Part shown: one piece after another, positions 1-8,682 of the stretch | Position numbering within the stretch: position 1 is the stretch's first letter | How the letters are laid out: every line of letters begins with the position of its first letter | Notes under the pieces: generated by a model | What the model saw: the letters and a program-made list of their open reading frames with translations, nothing else | Databases searched by the model: none | Told to the model about the DNA's origin: nothing | Translations under genes and position numbers: made by a program | Origin: Shewanella mangrovisoli | GTDB lineage: Bacteria; Pseudomonadota; Gammaproteobacteria; Enterobacterales; Shewanellaceae | NCBI RefSeq assembly: GCF_019457635.1 | Contig: NZ_CP080412.1 | Span: 1,612,001 to 1,676,000, forward strand | Length of the DNA stretch: 64,000 nt | Direction: 5' to 3'

Positions 1-1315
1 GGCTATAACGAGTCTCAATTAGTCGATACTCTTTAATAAAGTTGGCATCAGTATTGTTGGCTAGAATGGTGGCAGCTCTTTTATGCGCTTCATTTCTATC
101 GCGGAATTTTGTCTGTTCACCTACAACGGTAATACTGTCATTATCAAGGTAAATTTTGGCGTTTGCGTAACCAGCAATAGTTTGTAAATCCTGAGCAATT
201 TTATTCCAATCCACCAGGGGATTCGCAGCAGTCTGACTGGATGCATTTACAAGCTCTAGATTTGCTACTTCATCATTTTGCACTTCTGATTTATGCGTTG
301 AAGTTTCTGTACTCACAGTCGCTTGTTCGGCTCTTAGTGTGTTTACTTGAGCAGAGGATTCTGTTTGCGTAAGGGTTAATGGCGCGGCAGGAAGTGGCTT
401 ATATTTAGCTGCCTTTGGATCTCGTTTAATCTGTGACAAGGTATTAAAATTGGTCTGCAGACTAAAGCCAAGTGTCCAAGTATTGCCACGCTCATAACTT
501 AAATGTAGATCGCCCCAGTCTCCAAAACGATAGAGCATTCCATAGTTAAACTTGCTGTCCTGAGGCATATCTATACCACCACGAACAACGGGAAAGTCTG
601 ATTGATAGTCGTTACCATCGTATTCGACTTTCAAACGTAAAGGTTCCCAAGGAGTCTGATATTCAACGCCACCAAAGAGGGATGCGCAGCCCTTAAACCA
701 ACGCTGGTAATCAACAGTGCCACCTTTACCCCCATAAGAAGTATCTCTATCACAGTTGTAATTAAGATCTTTTTTATCGGAAGTGAGATTACCGCTATTG
801 CCGATATAGCCCCAACCTATACCTAGAGTAAAATCGAGTGGACCGACGCGCTTTGTCGCAGCAACAAATTCACCATCAAATAAACCAGTGCCACCAAAGT
901 CCCTCACCCCAATAGAGGTTTCAGGCAGCCAGTTACTTTCTTCGAGTAGACGAACTTTAAAGTCTATGCCTTTATCCGTGTATTTAGTATTACCACTAAA
1001 GTTGGGGTCGCTACTGTAAAGCAGGTCTTGTACTAGGGTGTAGCGTATTGTTGTTTCAAACCAAGGGAAGAGCTGCACTGAAGCGCTAAAATGCTGATAG
1101 TCATCGTTGTAAGTCGTGGCAAAGTTAAATTCACCTTCAGGCGTCATTCGGCCTGTTGGCATTTGCATTAAACCTACACCACCAAAGTCAGACTGTGAAG
1201 GCAACGATGTTGGGTAAGAAAATTCATCGGCGCTAACGTGTAATAATGGTAGCAGTGCTAAAGATAGCGCTGATAAACGCCCGAAAGAGGGAAAAGTGGG
1301 AGTCGAGTTTTTCAT
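1..1315 (-). CDS. yjbH: YjbH/GfcD-family outer-membrane exopolysaccharide protein (3' end outside window)
   Basis: The reading frame starts at the ATG at 1313-1315 and runs off the left edge, so only the first ~438 residues are visible. The N-terminus is a signal peptide ending near 'LLHVSADEF'. It is followed by a YjbH-like region rich in aromatic, alternating beta-strand segments ('GVGLMQMPTGRM', 'FGGTGLFDGEF'), as expected of an outer-membrane barrel. This family acts in export of the yjb or group 4 capsule-type polysaccharide. The start overlaps the stop of the upstream gene by one base (TAATG), which implies translational coupling. Family assignment is from recognition of the sequence and from the yjbEFG genes in front of it. 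Confidence 0.85.
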   Translation of the reverse strand, partial: MKNSTPTFPSFGRLSALSLALLPLLHVSADEFSYPTSLPSQSDFGGVGLMQMPTGRMTPEGEFNFATTYNDDYQHFSASVQLFPWFETTIRYTLVQDLLYSSDPNFSGNTKYTDKGIDFKVRLLEESNWLPETSIGVRDFGGTGLFDGEFVAATKRVGPLDFTLGIGWGYIGNSGNLTSDKKDLNYNCDRDTSYGGKGGTVDYQRWFKGCASLFGGVEYQTPWEPLRLKVEYDGNDYQSDFPVVRGGIDMPQDSKFNYGMLYRFGDWGDLHLSYERGNTWTLGFSLQTNFNTLSQIKRDPKAAKYKPLPAAPLTLTQTESSAQVNTLRAEQATVSTETSTHKSEVQNDEVANLELVNASSQTAANPLVDWNKIAQDLQTIAGYANAKIYLDNDSITVVGEQTKFRDRNEAHKRAATILANNTDANFIKEYRLIETRYS

Positions 1316-2103
1316 TACAGAGCCCGATTTTTGAGTAATTCAATGATGTTGTTGTTTAATGTGGAATAGTCATCAAAAAGGCCTGAAAACTCAACGAAGA
1401 GTGTGGCGCCTGGAGCTATATCCTGGGCCTGATGATTCCAATAGGCAATGGGTTGTCGAATAGCGTTACCATCGGGTTGGATAATCCAAACAAAGCTATT
1501 TTCAGCATTTTCCAATAAACCAGCCTGTTGAAGATATTCTCTGCTACTTGTTTGAGATTGCCACGCTTGCTCACCAGTTTGTGATACTGCACCAACCACT
1601 GTCACTGTGCTTGGGCGTGGAGGCAACACTAATAAAAATTGACCATCAATTATGGGATTGTAGGCATCGGTAATACGAATTAAATCGAGATCTAATGGCT
1701 GATTAACTCTTTGTCCAAGTTTTATATTACGCAGAAATTGTGCAAACTTGGAGAGCTTAGCAATATACTGACTATTGTTGTCTGCCTGCTGGCCCATATT
1801 GGCTAATTTTTGTAACACTTGCTGACGAGTCGTTTCCAGTGCCGCTGTATTGTGAATGTCCAGTAGAGCTGCACCTAACCAGTAAATCGGTATTTCTTCG
1901 CTTTTAGCACTCTGATTATAAAGGGGGAGTTGTGCTAAACCATCTTGTACAGCTTGGCCAACTCGGATTGTCGTGGGATAGGTTATTTGTACCAGCGGCT
2001 CTTTAGTCGAAGAAATACTGACATAAAGTTGGATATTTGCTTGGGCTGTTGATAAAGACAAGGTACTGAGCAGTAAAGCCACAGGTGTTATATAGGATCT
2101 CAT
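1315..2103 (-). CDS. yjbG: YjbG/GfcC-family periplasmic capsule biosynthesis protein
   Basis: A secreted protein of about 262 residues with a signal peptide (MRSYITPVALLLSTLSLSTAQA). Its C-terminal half has 'VTVVGAVSQTG' and a terminal helix, typical of GfcC/YjbG proteins, which are periplasmic partners in capsule or exopolysaccharide export. A TTG seven codons upstream (2124) is also in frame. I prefer the ATG at 2103 because a GGAG lies about 7 bases before it and the signal peptide then starts normally. It sits between the YjbF lipoprotein and YjbH in the order known for yjbEFGH in enterobacteria. The biochemical role is known only at family level. Confidence 0.85.
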   Translation of the reverse strand: MRSYITPVALLLSTLSLSTAQANIQLYVSISSTKEPLVQITYPTTIRVGQAVQDGLAQLPLYNQSAKSEEIPIYWLGAALLDIHNTAALETTRQQVLQKLANMGQQADNNSQYIAKLSKFAQFLRNIKLGQRVNQPLDLDLIRITDAYNPIIDGQFLLVLPPRPSTVTVVGAVSQTGEQAWQSQTSSREYLQQAGLLENAENSFVWIIQPDGNAIRQPIAYWNHQAQDIAPGATLFVEFSGLFDDYSTLNNNIIELLKNRAL

Positions 2104-2113
2104 TATGGCTCCA

Positions 2114-2824
2114 CTATGCCGCAAAAGGCTTTAGTAATGTGATGTCAATAAATGGCAGATTAGGTGCAATCTTTTGACGACTCTTAAGGACGTTACCATT
2201 TTGTGGATCTAGCCAAAAATCATTTTGGTATTGGATATTGAGGGTATCCACAGAGACATATTCACTAAAATGTAGGGCTTGCGTAGGAAAGCCATTGATT
2301 AGAATATTCTCTTCGGCAATCAATTTAAATTCTGACTTTGCTTTGTAGCCATAATGATAACCGGGTTGCCAGTCCAGTGTACGAGTCCAGAATTTGGGTG
2401 TATTGCTTAAGTGCAAACCTAGTAGCAAAGGGTCCGGGTCATCACTTTCAACCGCACTTAAATTACCAGTGAGTAGATTGTGGGTTTTGACTAAGCGGCC
2501 GTTTACCGTAACTAACATACCTTTATCCGCAGATAACCATTTAAGCTCTAGTGCTTCAGGTACCTTTTTTACTGCAGATAGACTAGTTTTAGGTTCAGCA
2601 AAAGCTAGCACCACAAATGCCTGAGGTGTATCTTCAATTTTTACATAGATGCTGGCATAGGGATTTGCAGATATTTGCTCAGGGGGGAGAACAACATCCT
2701 CACTTCCTAAAAAGGCGAGTTTGGCGGTTTCGTTCAGAGCATTAATTCGTTGGCTACAGCCCGAGAGCCCTGCAATTATTGCCGAAATGGCAAAAAAGGG
2801 GAGGAGTTTTTTATATACACGCAT
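2114..2824 (-). CDS. yjbF: YjbF/GfcB-family outer-membrane lipoprotein
   Basis: A protein of 236 residues with a lipoprotein signal: a basic N-terminus, a hydrophobic stretch and the lipobox L-S-G-C with the lipidated Cys at residue 23. The mature part resembles YjbF/GfcB, the group 4 capsule lipoprotein, with 'PYASIYVKI' near the start and 'FWLDPQNGNVLKSRQ' near the end. It lies 10 bases upstream of yjbG and follows a terminator-like hairpin (2923-2950) that separates it from yjbE. It should therefore be expressed by readthrough from the yjbE promoter or from a weak local one. Confidence 0.85.
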   Translation of the reverse strand: MRVYKKLLPFFAISAIIAGLSGCSQRINALNETAKLAFLGSEDVVLPPEQISANPYASIYVKIEDTPQAFVVLAFAEPKTSLSAVKKVPEALELKWLSADKGMLVTVNGRLVKTHNLLTGNLSAVESDDPDPLLLGLHLSNTPKFWTRTLDWQPGYHYGYKAKSEFKLIAEENILINGFPTQALHFSEYVSVDTLNIQYQNDFWLDPQNGNVLKSRQKIAPNLPFIDITLLKPFAA

Positions 2825-2922
2825 CCGAGTTGCTTATTCTCAATAATGATAGATAACCAATGTAAATATATGGCGAGATGATTTCAAGTTTTCACTATTT
2901 TGATTAGGAAATTTAAATACCC

Positions 2923-2950
2923 TAAAAAAAACAACCGCCAGAAGGCGGTT
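2923..2950 (-). terminator. Intrinsic terminator or attenuator between yjbE and yjbF
   Basis: On the minus strand, a 7-bp perfect stem (AACCGCC/GGCGGTT, loop of 4) at 2933-2950 is followed by TGTTTTTTTTAG. It lies 26 bases after the yjbE stop and about 100 bases before yjbF. It would reduce transcription of yjbFGH relative to yjbE. Confidence 0.85.
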
Positions 2951-2975
2951 ATTAGCGATATGCACTAACTAATGA

Positions 2976-3224
2976 TTAGTTAGATGACACTGATGTAGAG
3001 TTGCTGTTAGATGTTGTGACAGGGTTGCCATCTGAACCATTTGCAGCAACTAACGCTCCTGTTACAACTGCCCCTGCTGCGATACTACCCGCAACAATAG
3101 TACCAGTAGCGCCGCCACTCGTAGTACCACCAGTAGTCGTTCCACCAGTCGTTGGGTTAGCATTAGCAGCAACTGAACCTAACATTGAAATAGCAGCAAT
3201 AAGTGCTAATGAAGTTTTTTTCAT
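2976..3224 (-). CDS. yjbE: YjbE/GfcA-like small secreted Gly/Thr/Ser-rich protein
   Basis: An 82-residue protein with a clear signal peptide cleaved near 'ANA-NP'. A low-complexity segment follows with repeats of T-T-G-G, then an alanine/valine-rich hydrophobic stretch (about residues 42-61) and a Ser/Asn/Thr tail. Size, composition and position first in the cluster match YjbE of the yjbEFGH exopolysaccharide operon. A terminator directly follows the gene, so it is probably made in excess over its neighbours. Its molecular function is unknown. The Gly/Thr repeat also gives a long open frame on the other strand, which I do not regard as a gene. Confidence 0.75.
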   Translation of the reverse strand: MKKTSLALIAAISMLGSVAANANPTTGGTTTGGTTSGGATGTIVAGSIAAGAVVTGALVAANGSDGNPVTTSNSNSTSVSSN

Positions 3225-3495
3225 CGTGATTCCCTTTTAGAAAAAATTAACCTAATTTTTAGCTAATCTAGTACAGCATGATAGGCGATTCAACTTAAAT
3301 GATCAATGTTAAATCTGTTTCGCTATTCAAACTTTAGACTGATTTGCTGCCGATTCGCCTTCAAATAATCCTTAATTTAGAATGGGTTTGCCACATTCAC
3401 GGGATAACTCTTAGGCTACTCCTATTTTATACCACGCAGAAGGTGGTGCTTCAAATCGATTTATTTGGCCGTTTGTAACAAGTCTTAAGCCATCC

Positions 3496-4620
3496 TCATG
3501 TCAGATTAAAAAATGCTTTTATTTCGTCCATTTGAGCCATACCGTCTTTATAGCCTAATTCGATCAAGGCGCTGGTGTAGGACTTTTCAAACAAAAGATA
3601 GGACACAATACTCGAGTCTGACTGCCTGTCGATACCGATAAAGCCCAGTAAGGTTTTAATCGCCCAAGGCATATCATCATAGAAACGGGCGGCGATTTTA
3701 CTTAAGTCTTCACTGGGTTTTATCACTAGGGTCTGTATGGGATGTAATGACAGTTGAGTACGGCTCTCTTCGGGAATAAGCGACAGCGTGTGATTAATCC
3801 GCTCTAGGCGCTCAAGATCGCTATTTAAGGTATCGGAAAAGATAGTATCCAGCAGATGACCAGCAATGGTCGCTGTCTTCGGGTGATATTCTAGCTCCAT
3901 AGGAAAATGCTTATGGGGACTGTCTAGGTTGATTACTAATAGCTTATTGGCGCCTAAATGAATTGGGCTTGAGAGCGGCGCGAGTTGGTGGACTGAGCCA
4001 TCACCATAATAAGCTTGATTGAGTTTAATCGACGGAAACACCATAGGGATCGCCGAGCTTGCCAAAAGATGTTCGGTATTTAACATCCGTCTCTCACCGC
4101 TGCGCCTAGCGCGAGTCCAGTTTTCAATATCCCTGGCCGCTTGAAAAAACGTCACCGAGCGCGAGTTGTTATAGCACGAGGTATCGACACTGAGCGCCGT
4201 CAATGCACCGTTGCGGATATTGCGATCGATTCTCTTAAAATCGATAAGTTCATTCAGTAAATGCCGTAAAGGCTCGTTATCGAGTAGGCTACCCGCGTCG
4301 GTATTCACCTTATCATCTTGCAGGCCCTTGAGCGCCATCTTGGCTAAATGACTTAACACGCCTGGGATGGAGGCGCGATATACCTTTCTCGTTTCAAAAT
4401 GGCGCCAAACCCACTCTAGTTTTTTGACGCCTAAGTGAAAGCAGGAGGCGTGGGTGGCGATGGAGGTGCCATTAATGGCGCCCGCAGAGGTGCCACAAAT
4501 GATTTTAAAGGGCACGCCATGGTTGCGGGGATACAATTGGACCAGTGCTTTTAACACTCCCACTTGATAGGCGGCCCGAGCGCCACCGCCTCCGAGAACT
4601 AATGCTGTTGATGTTGGCAA
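3496..4620 (-). CDS. Patatin-like phospholipase
   Basis: A 374-residue patatin-fold hydrolase. It has the glycine-rich oxyanion loop G-G-G-G-A-R-A-A-Y near residue 10, the nucleophile elbow G-T-S-A-G with Ser45, and the catalytic Asp in G-D-G-S (Asp207), so the Ser-Asp dyad is intact. There is no signal peptide, so it is probably cytoplasmic or loosely membrane-bound. The ~120 residues after the patatin domain are not recognised. It is a single gene, separated by ~270 bases from the yjb promoter region and by 263 bases from proS. Substrate is not predictable; lysophospholipid or phospholipid acyl chains are the family norm. Confidence 0.88.
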   Translation of the reverse strand: MPTSTALVLGGGGARAAYQVGVLKALVQLYPRNHGVPFKIICGTSAGAINGTSIATHASCFHLGVKKLEWVWRHFETRKVYRASIPGVLSHLAKMALKGLQDDKVNTDAGSLLDNEPLRHLLNELIDFKRIDRNIRNGALTALSVDTSCYNNSRSVTFFQAARDIENWTRARRSGERRMLNTEHLLASSAIPMVFPSIKLNQAYYGDGSVHQLAPLSSPIHLGANKLLVINLDSPHKHFPMELEYHPKTATIAGHLLDTIFSDTLNSDLERLERINHTLSLIPEESRTQLSLHPIQTLVIKPSEDLSKIAARFYDDMPWAIKTLLGFIGIDRQSDSSIVSYLLFEKSYTSALIELGYKDGMAQMDEIKAFFNLT

Positions 4621-4773
4621 TCTTATGACTCAACGACTTGTTATTATGATTTTATTAAAGCAATGCCTTATCTAAAAAAGCAAGTCTGAGCAGTTATCTT
4701 AATGACATATCTTTAGTTTCTGATGAGGAGAGTAGGGAGCGTTTGTGACTCAGTTTGCCATCGAATGACGTGA

Positions 4774-4812
4774 AATAAAAAACGCACTTAAGTTTAACCT
4801 AAGTGCGTTTCT
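4774..4812 (-). terminator. Intrinsic terminator of proS
   Basis: On the minus strand, an 11-bp stem (AAACGCACTTA/TAAGTGCGTTT, 4780-4810, loop of 9) runs into TTTTTTATTT. It lies ~75 bases after the proS stop codon. Confidence 0.9.
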
Positions 4813-4883
4813 GTATTGAGCGGCCAATGGCTAACCATTAATTCACACTGGCTGAATGTGCATTCAGTGCTTGAAGACAGTGC

Positions 4884-6596
4884 TTAAGCTTGCAGATTCT
4901 TTAAGAAATCGACGATTTGGTCGAATGGAACGTCTTGCTTCTCACCGGTGCGGCGGTTTTTGTATTCAAAAACGCCGGCGTCGATATTGCGATCGCCAAT
5001 CACCACTGTATGTGGAATACCAATCAGTTCCATATCAGCGAACATCACGCCTGGACGCTCTTTACGGTCATCCAACAGGACATCGATACCCGCAGCACTT
5101 AAGTCTTTGTATAACTGCTCGGCGATATCGGTCACGCGGTGCGACTTGTGCATATTCATTGGCAGAATGCCCACACTGAATGGCGCAATGGCTTCTGGCC
5201 ATACAATGCCGCGGTCATCGAAGTTTTGCTCAATGGCTGCCGCCACGATACGGCTCACGCCCACACCGTAACAACCCATCAGCAGCACTTGTGATTTACC
5301 GTTCTCATCGAGAACAGTCGCATTCATCGATTTAGAATAGTTAGTACCGAGTTGGAAGATATGACCCACTTCGATACCACGCGCCATAGCGTAAGTACCT
5401 AAACCATCGGGTGTGGGCTCGCCTTCAACAACGTTACGGATATCGGCAGCTTGTGCCAGTGGCAGATCGCGCTCCCAGTTGATGCCAAAGTAGTGTTTGT
5501 CATCAAGGTTTGCGCCAGCGGCGAAGTCGCTCATTACGCTAACGCTATGGTCGATGATGATAGGCATATTCAGGCCGACAGGGCCTAATGAGCCTGGGCC
5601 TGCGCCAATGGCGTCACGGATCAGGGCTTCTGGAGCAAATTCTAATGGCGATGCCACTAAATCTAACTTGTCTGCCTTGATTTCGTTCAGCTCGTGGTCG
5701 CCACGTACAATCAGCGCTACCAGCGGTGCTTCTTCCGTCGCCCCCTTAACAATCAAGGTTTTCACTGTCTTAGTGATATCCAAACCGAATTGCTCAACTA
5801 ACTCGGCAATGGTTTTCGAATTTGGGGTATCGACTAAACGTAACTCTTCAGTCGCCGCGCCACGCGCTTCGGTTGGCATTGGCGATTCGGCTTTCTCGAT
5901 GTTAGCGGCATAGTCGCTACCAGTAGAGTAGGCGATTAAGTCTTCACCGCTTTGCGCCAATACGTGGAACTCGTGTGACATGCTGCCACCGATAGAACCT
6001 GTGTCCGCTAAAACAGGGCGGAAGGCTAAGCCCATGCGCGACAGAATGTTGCTATAGGCTTGATACATGGCCTCATAGGTTTCATTCATGGTATCTACGT
6101 CCAGATGGAAAGAATACGCATCTTTCATCAGGAATTCGCGCGAACGCATCACCCCAAAGCGTGGGCGGACTTCGTCACGGAATTTGGTTTGGATTTGGTA
6201 AAGGTTCAGCGGTAATTGCTTATAAGAGCTGACTTCTTTACGGATTAAGTCTGTGATCACTTCTTCATGGGTCGGCCCCAAAACGAAGTCACGGTTATGG
6301 CGGTCTTTAAAACGCAGCAGCTCAGGACCAAATTTGTCCCAGCGACCCGTTTCTACCCATAAATCAGCCGGTTGCACCATAGGCATTAGGATTTCAATCG
6401 CGCCCGCTTTGTTCATTTCTTCACGAACAATGGCTTCGACTTTACGCAATACACGCAGGCCCGTGGGCAGATAGCTGTATAGACCTGAAGCGTTACGGCG
6501 GATCATACCCGCACGTAGCATTAATTGATGGCTGATGACTTCTGCATTCGCAGGTGTTTCTTTTTGAGTAGAAAGTAGGTATTTGCTAACGCGCAT
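4884..6596 (-). CDS. proS: Prolyl-tRNA synthetase, bacterial type
   Basis: A class II synthetase of 570 residues, the usual length of gammaproteobacterial ProRS. It attaches proline to tRNA-Pro in the cytoplasm. The N-terminal catalytic domain contains '[17 protein letters not shown]' and the motif 2 region '[22 protein letters not shown]'. The editing insertion (about residues 225-400) includes '[13 protein letters not shown]'. The catalytic core resumes at '[10 protein letters not shown]', and the C-terminus is the anticodon-binding domain ('[21 protein letters not shown]'). The gene is monocistronic with its own terminator. Confidence 0.98.
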   Translation of the reverse strand: MRVSKYLLSTQKETPANAEVISHQLMLRAGMIRRNASGLYSYLPTGLRVLRKVEAIVREEMNKAGAIEILMPMVQPADLWVETGRWDKFGPELLRFKDRHNRDFVLGPTHEEVITDLIRKEVSSYKQLPLNLYQIQTKFRDEVRPRFGVMRSREFLMKDAYSFHLDVDTMNETYEAMYQAYSNILSRMGLAFRPVLADTGSIGGSMSHEFHVLAQSGEDLIAYSTGSDYAANIEKAESPMPTEARGAATEELRLVDTPNSKTIAELVEQFGLDITKTVKTLIVKGATEEAPLVALIVRGDHELNEIKADKLDLVASPLEFAPEALIRDAIGAGPGSLGPVGLNMPIIIDHSVSVMSDFAAGANLDDKHYFGINWERDLPLAQAADIRNVVEGEPTPDGLGTYAMARGIEVGHIFQLGTNYSKSMNATVLDENGKSQVLLMGCYGVGVSRIVAAAIEQNFDDRGIVWPEAIAPFSVGILPMNMHKSHRVTDIAEQLYKDLSAAGIDVLLDDRKERPGVMFADMELIGIPHTVVIGDRNIDAGVFEYKNRRTGEKQDVPFDQIVDFLKNLQA

Positions 6597-6765
6597 TACC
6601 GATGTCCAAATTTGAGTTGAATGGGCGCCATTTTATCACCTGCTTCGATGATGTCACCTATGGATTGAGGTTAAATTCAATCAGCTGCAGACAAATGGCC
6701 GTTTTCATTTACAAAGTGTGCCGCATCGCCACAGAGGGCGATGCATACAGATAAAGCTAAGTGAG

Positions 6766-7395
6766 TTATTTATCCCGCCGATCGCCAATCACCCGAGCAG
6801 GATTACCCGCGACGATGGCCCATGCGGGAACATCTTTAGTGACAATACAGCCCATGCCGATCACTGCATGGTCGCCAATGGTGACACCATCGACTATCCC
6901 TGCCTGTGCGCCAATCCACACATCTTTACCTATCACGACTCCTTTAGAATGGGAGGCTTGTTGATAAATGGGCGTATCGGGCGCCATACCATGATTAAAC
7001 GCATAAATAGTGACATGGTTAGCAATGCGGGTTTGGGAGCCTATTTGAATGCCCACACGGCCACCATCGAAGGAGCAGCCGTGATTGATAGCGACTTCAT
7101 GACCGAGCGTGATAGGACCATGCAAAAAGCATTCTGCCGCAATCATGCAGCGATTACCGATTGTGATATCGCGATTCGGCTCGGCAAATAACTGCGCCTC
7201 GGGCGCAATAAAACAGTTTTCGCCAATGGTCACAGTTTCGAGGGCGCAAAGGTTGGCTTGCACTTCATCCTGCCAGGGCTTAGCCCAGACTAAGTGTTTT
7301 TCTTTGAGTGAAAAATACAGCCAGGGCATCCAAGACAGACGCTTTTTATGTTGGCTTTGATAATCAGGCAAGGCCGTTGTGATTGGCATCTGCAT
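6766..7395 (-). CDS. Hexapeptide-repeat (left-handed beta-helix) O-acetyltransferase
   Basis: A 209-residue acyltransferase built from hexapeptide repeats, for example '[13 protein letters not shown]', '[13 protein letters not shown]' and '[28 protein letters not shown]'. It has the catalytic-type histidine in 'FNHG' and the C-terminal '[18 protein letters not shown]' typical of the maltose/galactoside acetyltransferase and WcaF/WbbJ group. It would transfer acetyl from acetyl-CoA to a sugar or glycan hydroxyl. The ATG directly abuts the trmO stop (TAA 7396-7398), so the two form an operon. The exact acceptor is unknown; no glycan cluster is adjacent. Confidence 0.88.
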   Translation of the reverse strand: MQMPITTALPDYQSQHKKRLSWMPWLYFSLKEKHLVWAKPWQDEVQANLCALETVTIGENCFIAPEAQLFAEPNRDITIGNRCMIAAECFLHGPITLGHEVAINHGCSFDGGRVGIQIGSQTRIANHVTIYAFNHGMAPDTPIYQQASHSKGVVIGKDVWIGAQAGIVDGVTIGDHAVIGMGCIVTKDVPAWAIVAGNPARVIGDRRDK

Positions 7396-8130
7396 TTAGC
7401 CACATTTCCCCGGTTTGAGTTCTAAAACCTGAATGTATTCCCGTTCATCCTCATCGACCGCCATCCGCCAAAAGATGTCTAAATCATACAAAGCCACTTG
7501 ATATAACTTGGGGTCATCCTTGGCTTTTTTATAGGCGGGGCGAGGGTCTTGCCCCAGCACGCCGTGGATGAGTACGGCTAGATCAGTATAGGCGTCCTGC
7601 TTGCTGTAAGTGTCAATCTGGGTTGCGGCGAGTTCGGAAAACATCACGCTGATAAGTTTTGGTGCTTCTTGCGCGATACCGCCGACGGCACCTTCAATCG
7701 AATCCGAGAACGGAATATAGGGCTTAATATCGATAATAGGCGTGCCATCGACAAGATCCATGCCCGAAATCTCTAGGCACACTTTGCCTTTACGTTGCAC
7801 CACCCCGTGGAGTTTGACCACGGATTGGCCTATGCCATTCGGACGAAAGGTCGAGCGAGTTGCGAATACGCCGAGTTTTTCATTACCGCCTAAACGGGGC
7901 GGGCGTACGGTCGTTTTCCACCCTTGGGCGAGATTCTCATGGAAACAAAACAACAACCAAAGGTGGGAATATTGTTCGATACCGCGCACGGCATCGAGAT
8001 GATTGACATGGGGCTCCAGCTCAACATAACCGCGCGCCTCCACCAAACCGGGCTGCCGTGGAATGCCAAATTTTTGTTTATAGGGAGTGCGGCAAGTGGC
8101 GACAGCGGTAATTTGGTTGGTAAATGTCAT
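7396..8130 (-). CDS. trmO: tRNA (N6-threonylcarbamoyladenosine37-N6)-methyltransferase TrmO
   Basis: A 244-residue protein of the TsaA/TrmO (former YaeB/VirR) family. It methylates t6A37 to m6t6A in the anticodon loop of ACY-reading tRNA-Thr, using SAM. Diagnostic segments are 'FGIPRQPGLVE' near residue 21, 'GIEQYSHLWLLFCFHEN' near residue 50, and 'GVFATRSTFRPNGIGQSVVKL' near residues 87-107. The C-terminal extension 'DPRPAYK' is typical of proteobacterial members. It is the first gene of a two-gene operon with the acetyltransferase. Confidence 0.93.
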   Translation of the reverse strand: MTFTNQITAVATCRTPYKQKFGIPRQPGLVEARGYVELEPHVNHLDAVRGIEQYSHLWLLFCFHENLAQGWKTTVRPPRLGGNEKLGVFATRSTFRPNGIGQSVVKLHGVVQRKGKVCLEISGMDLVDGTPIIDIKPYIPFSDSIEGAVGGIAQEAPKLISVMFSELAATQIDTYSKQDAYTDLAVLIHGVLGQDPRPAYKKAKDDPKLYQVALYDLDIFWRMAVDEDEREYIQVLELKPGKCG

Positions 8131-8224
8131 GCAAAAAATACCTAAAGCAAGGGCAACAACCCAAACTCAGATGGCCTAGGTTGTTAAGTACATCAATATT
8201 GGCGTGCAGTATACACACTTTAAA

Positions 8225-8605
8225 CTAGTCGGCAGAGGCCATTTTGATGGCTTGGCCAACGCAGAGGGCGCGGCTGACGCAGCCTTGGGCTGCTTCTTCC
8301 ATCATTACGCATTGTTTGATGATGATGCCATTGGCGCCTTTATCGGCCGCCGCGCGGCGGGCTTCGGTTCTTGCTTCACTTAAGGACGCGGGCACTGCAT
8401 TCACATCGGCTTGGCAAGATTCGCCCTGTACCAAACCTTTTAATTCGTAATGGCCTTTAGGCAAACTATCGCCCTCAAACAGGGTGACATCTCCTGCCTT
8501 GAAGTAGTCATTAATCGCCTCGCCGTCCAAATTGCTGTTAAAACTGTAATCGCTGGCACAGGCGCTAAGCAGTAGCACTAATGCACTTGAGAGGATGATT
8601 TTCAT
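8225..8605 (-). CDS. rcsF: RcsF-like outer-membrane lipoprotein
   Basis: From the ATG at 8605 the protein has 126 residues. Its lipoprotein signal ends in L-S-A-C (lipid Cys16). Four further cysteines (64, 99, 109, 115) lie in contexts matching RcsF: 'GESCQAD', 'KQC', 'GCVSRALC'. In enterobacterial RcsF these form two non-consecutive disulfides. In those species RcsF signals envelope stress to the Rcs phosphorelay from the outer membrane. An earlier in-frame ATG (8644) would add 13 residues before the signal peptide and is unlikely; an AGG lies 7 bases before the chosen start. No rcsBCD genes are in the window. Confidence 0.82.
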   Translation of the reverse strand: MKIILSSALVLLLSACASDYSFNSNLDGEAINDYFKAGDVTLFEGDSLPKGHYELKGLVQGESCQADVNAVPASLSEARTEARRAAADKGANGIIIKQCVMMEEAAQGCVSRALCVGQAIKMASAD

Positions 8606-8682
8606 GGTTTGACCTGAGAGTAAGGGTAAATAGGCGCAGTCCAACGGACTGCGCGTTATCGAGCGATTTATCTGAGCAAATT

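Noticed and set aside
1..3224. Possible horizontally acquired capsule island
   Set aside because: Only four yjb-type genes are visible, with no glycosyltransferases, transposase or tRNA junction; the left side is outside the window.
3001..3240. Valine/proline-rich frame opposite yjbE
   Set aside because: It results from the Gly/Thr repeat codons of yjbE read on the other strand; no ribosome-binding site.
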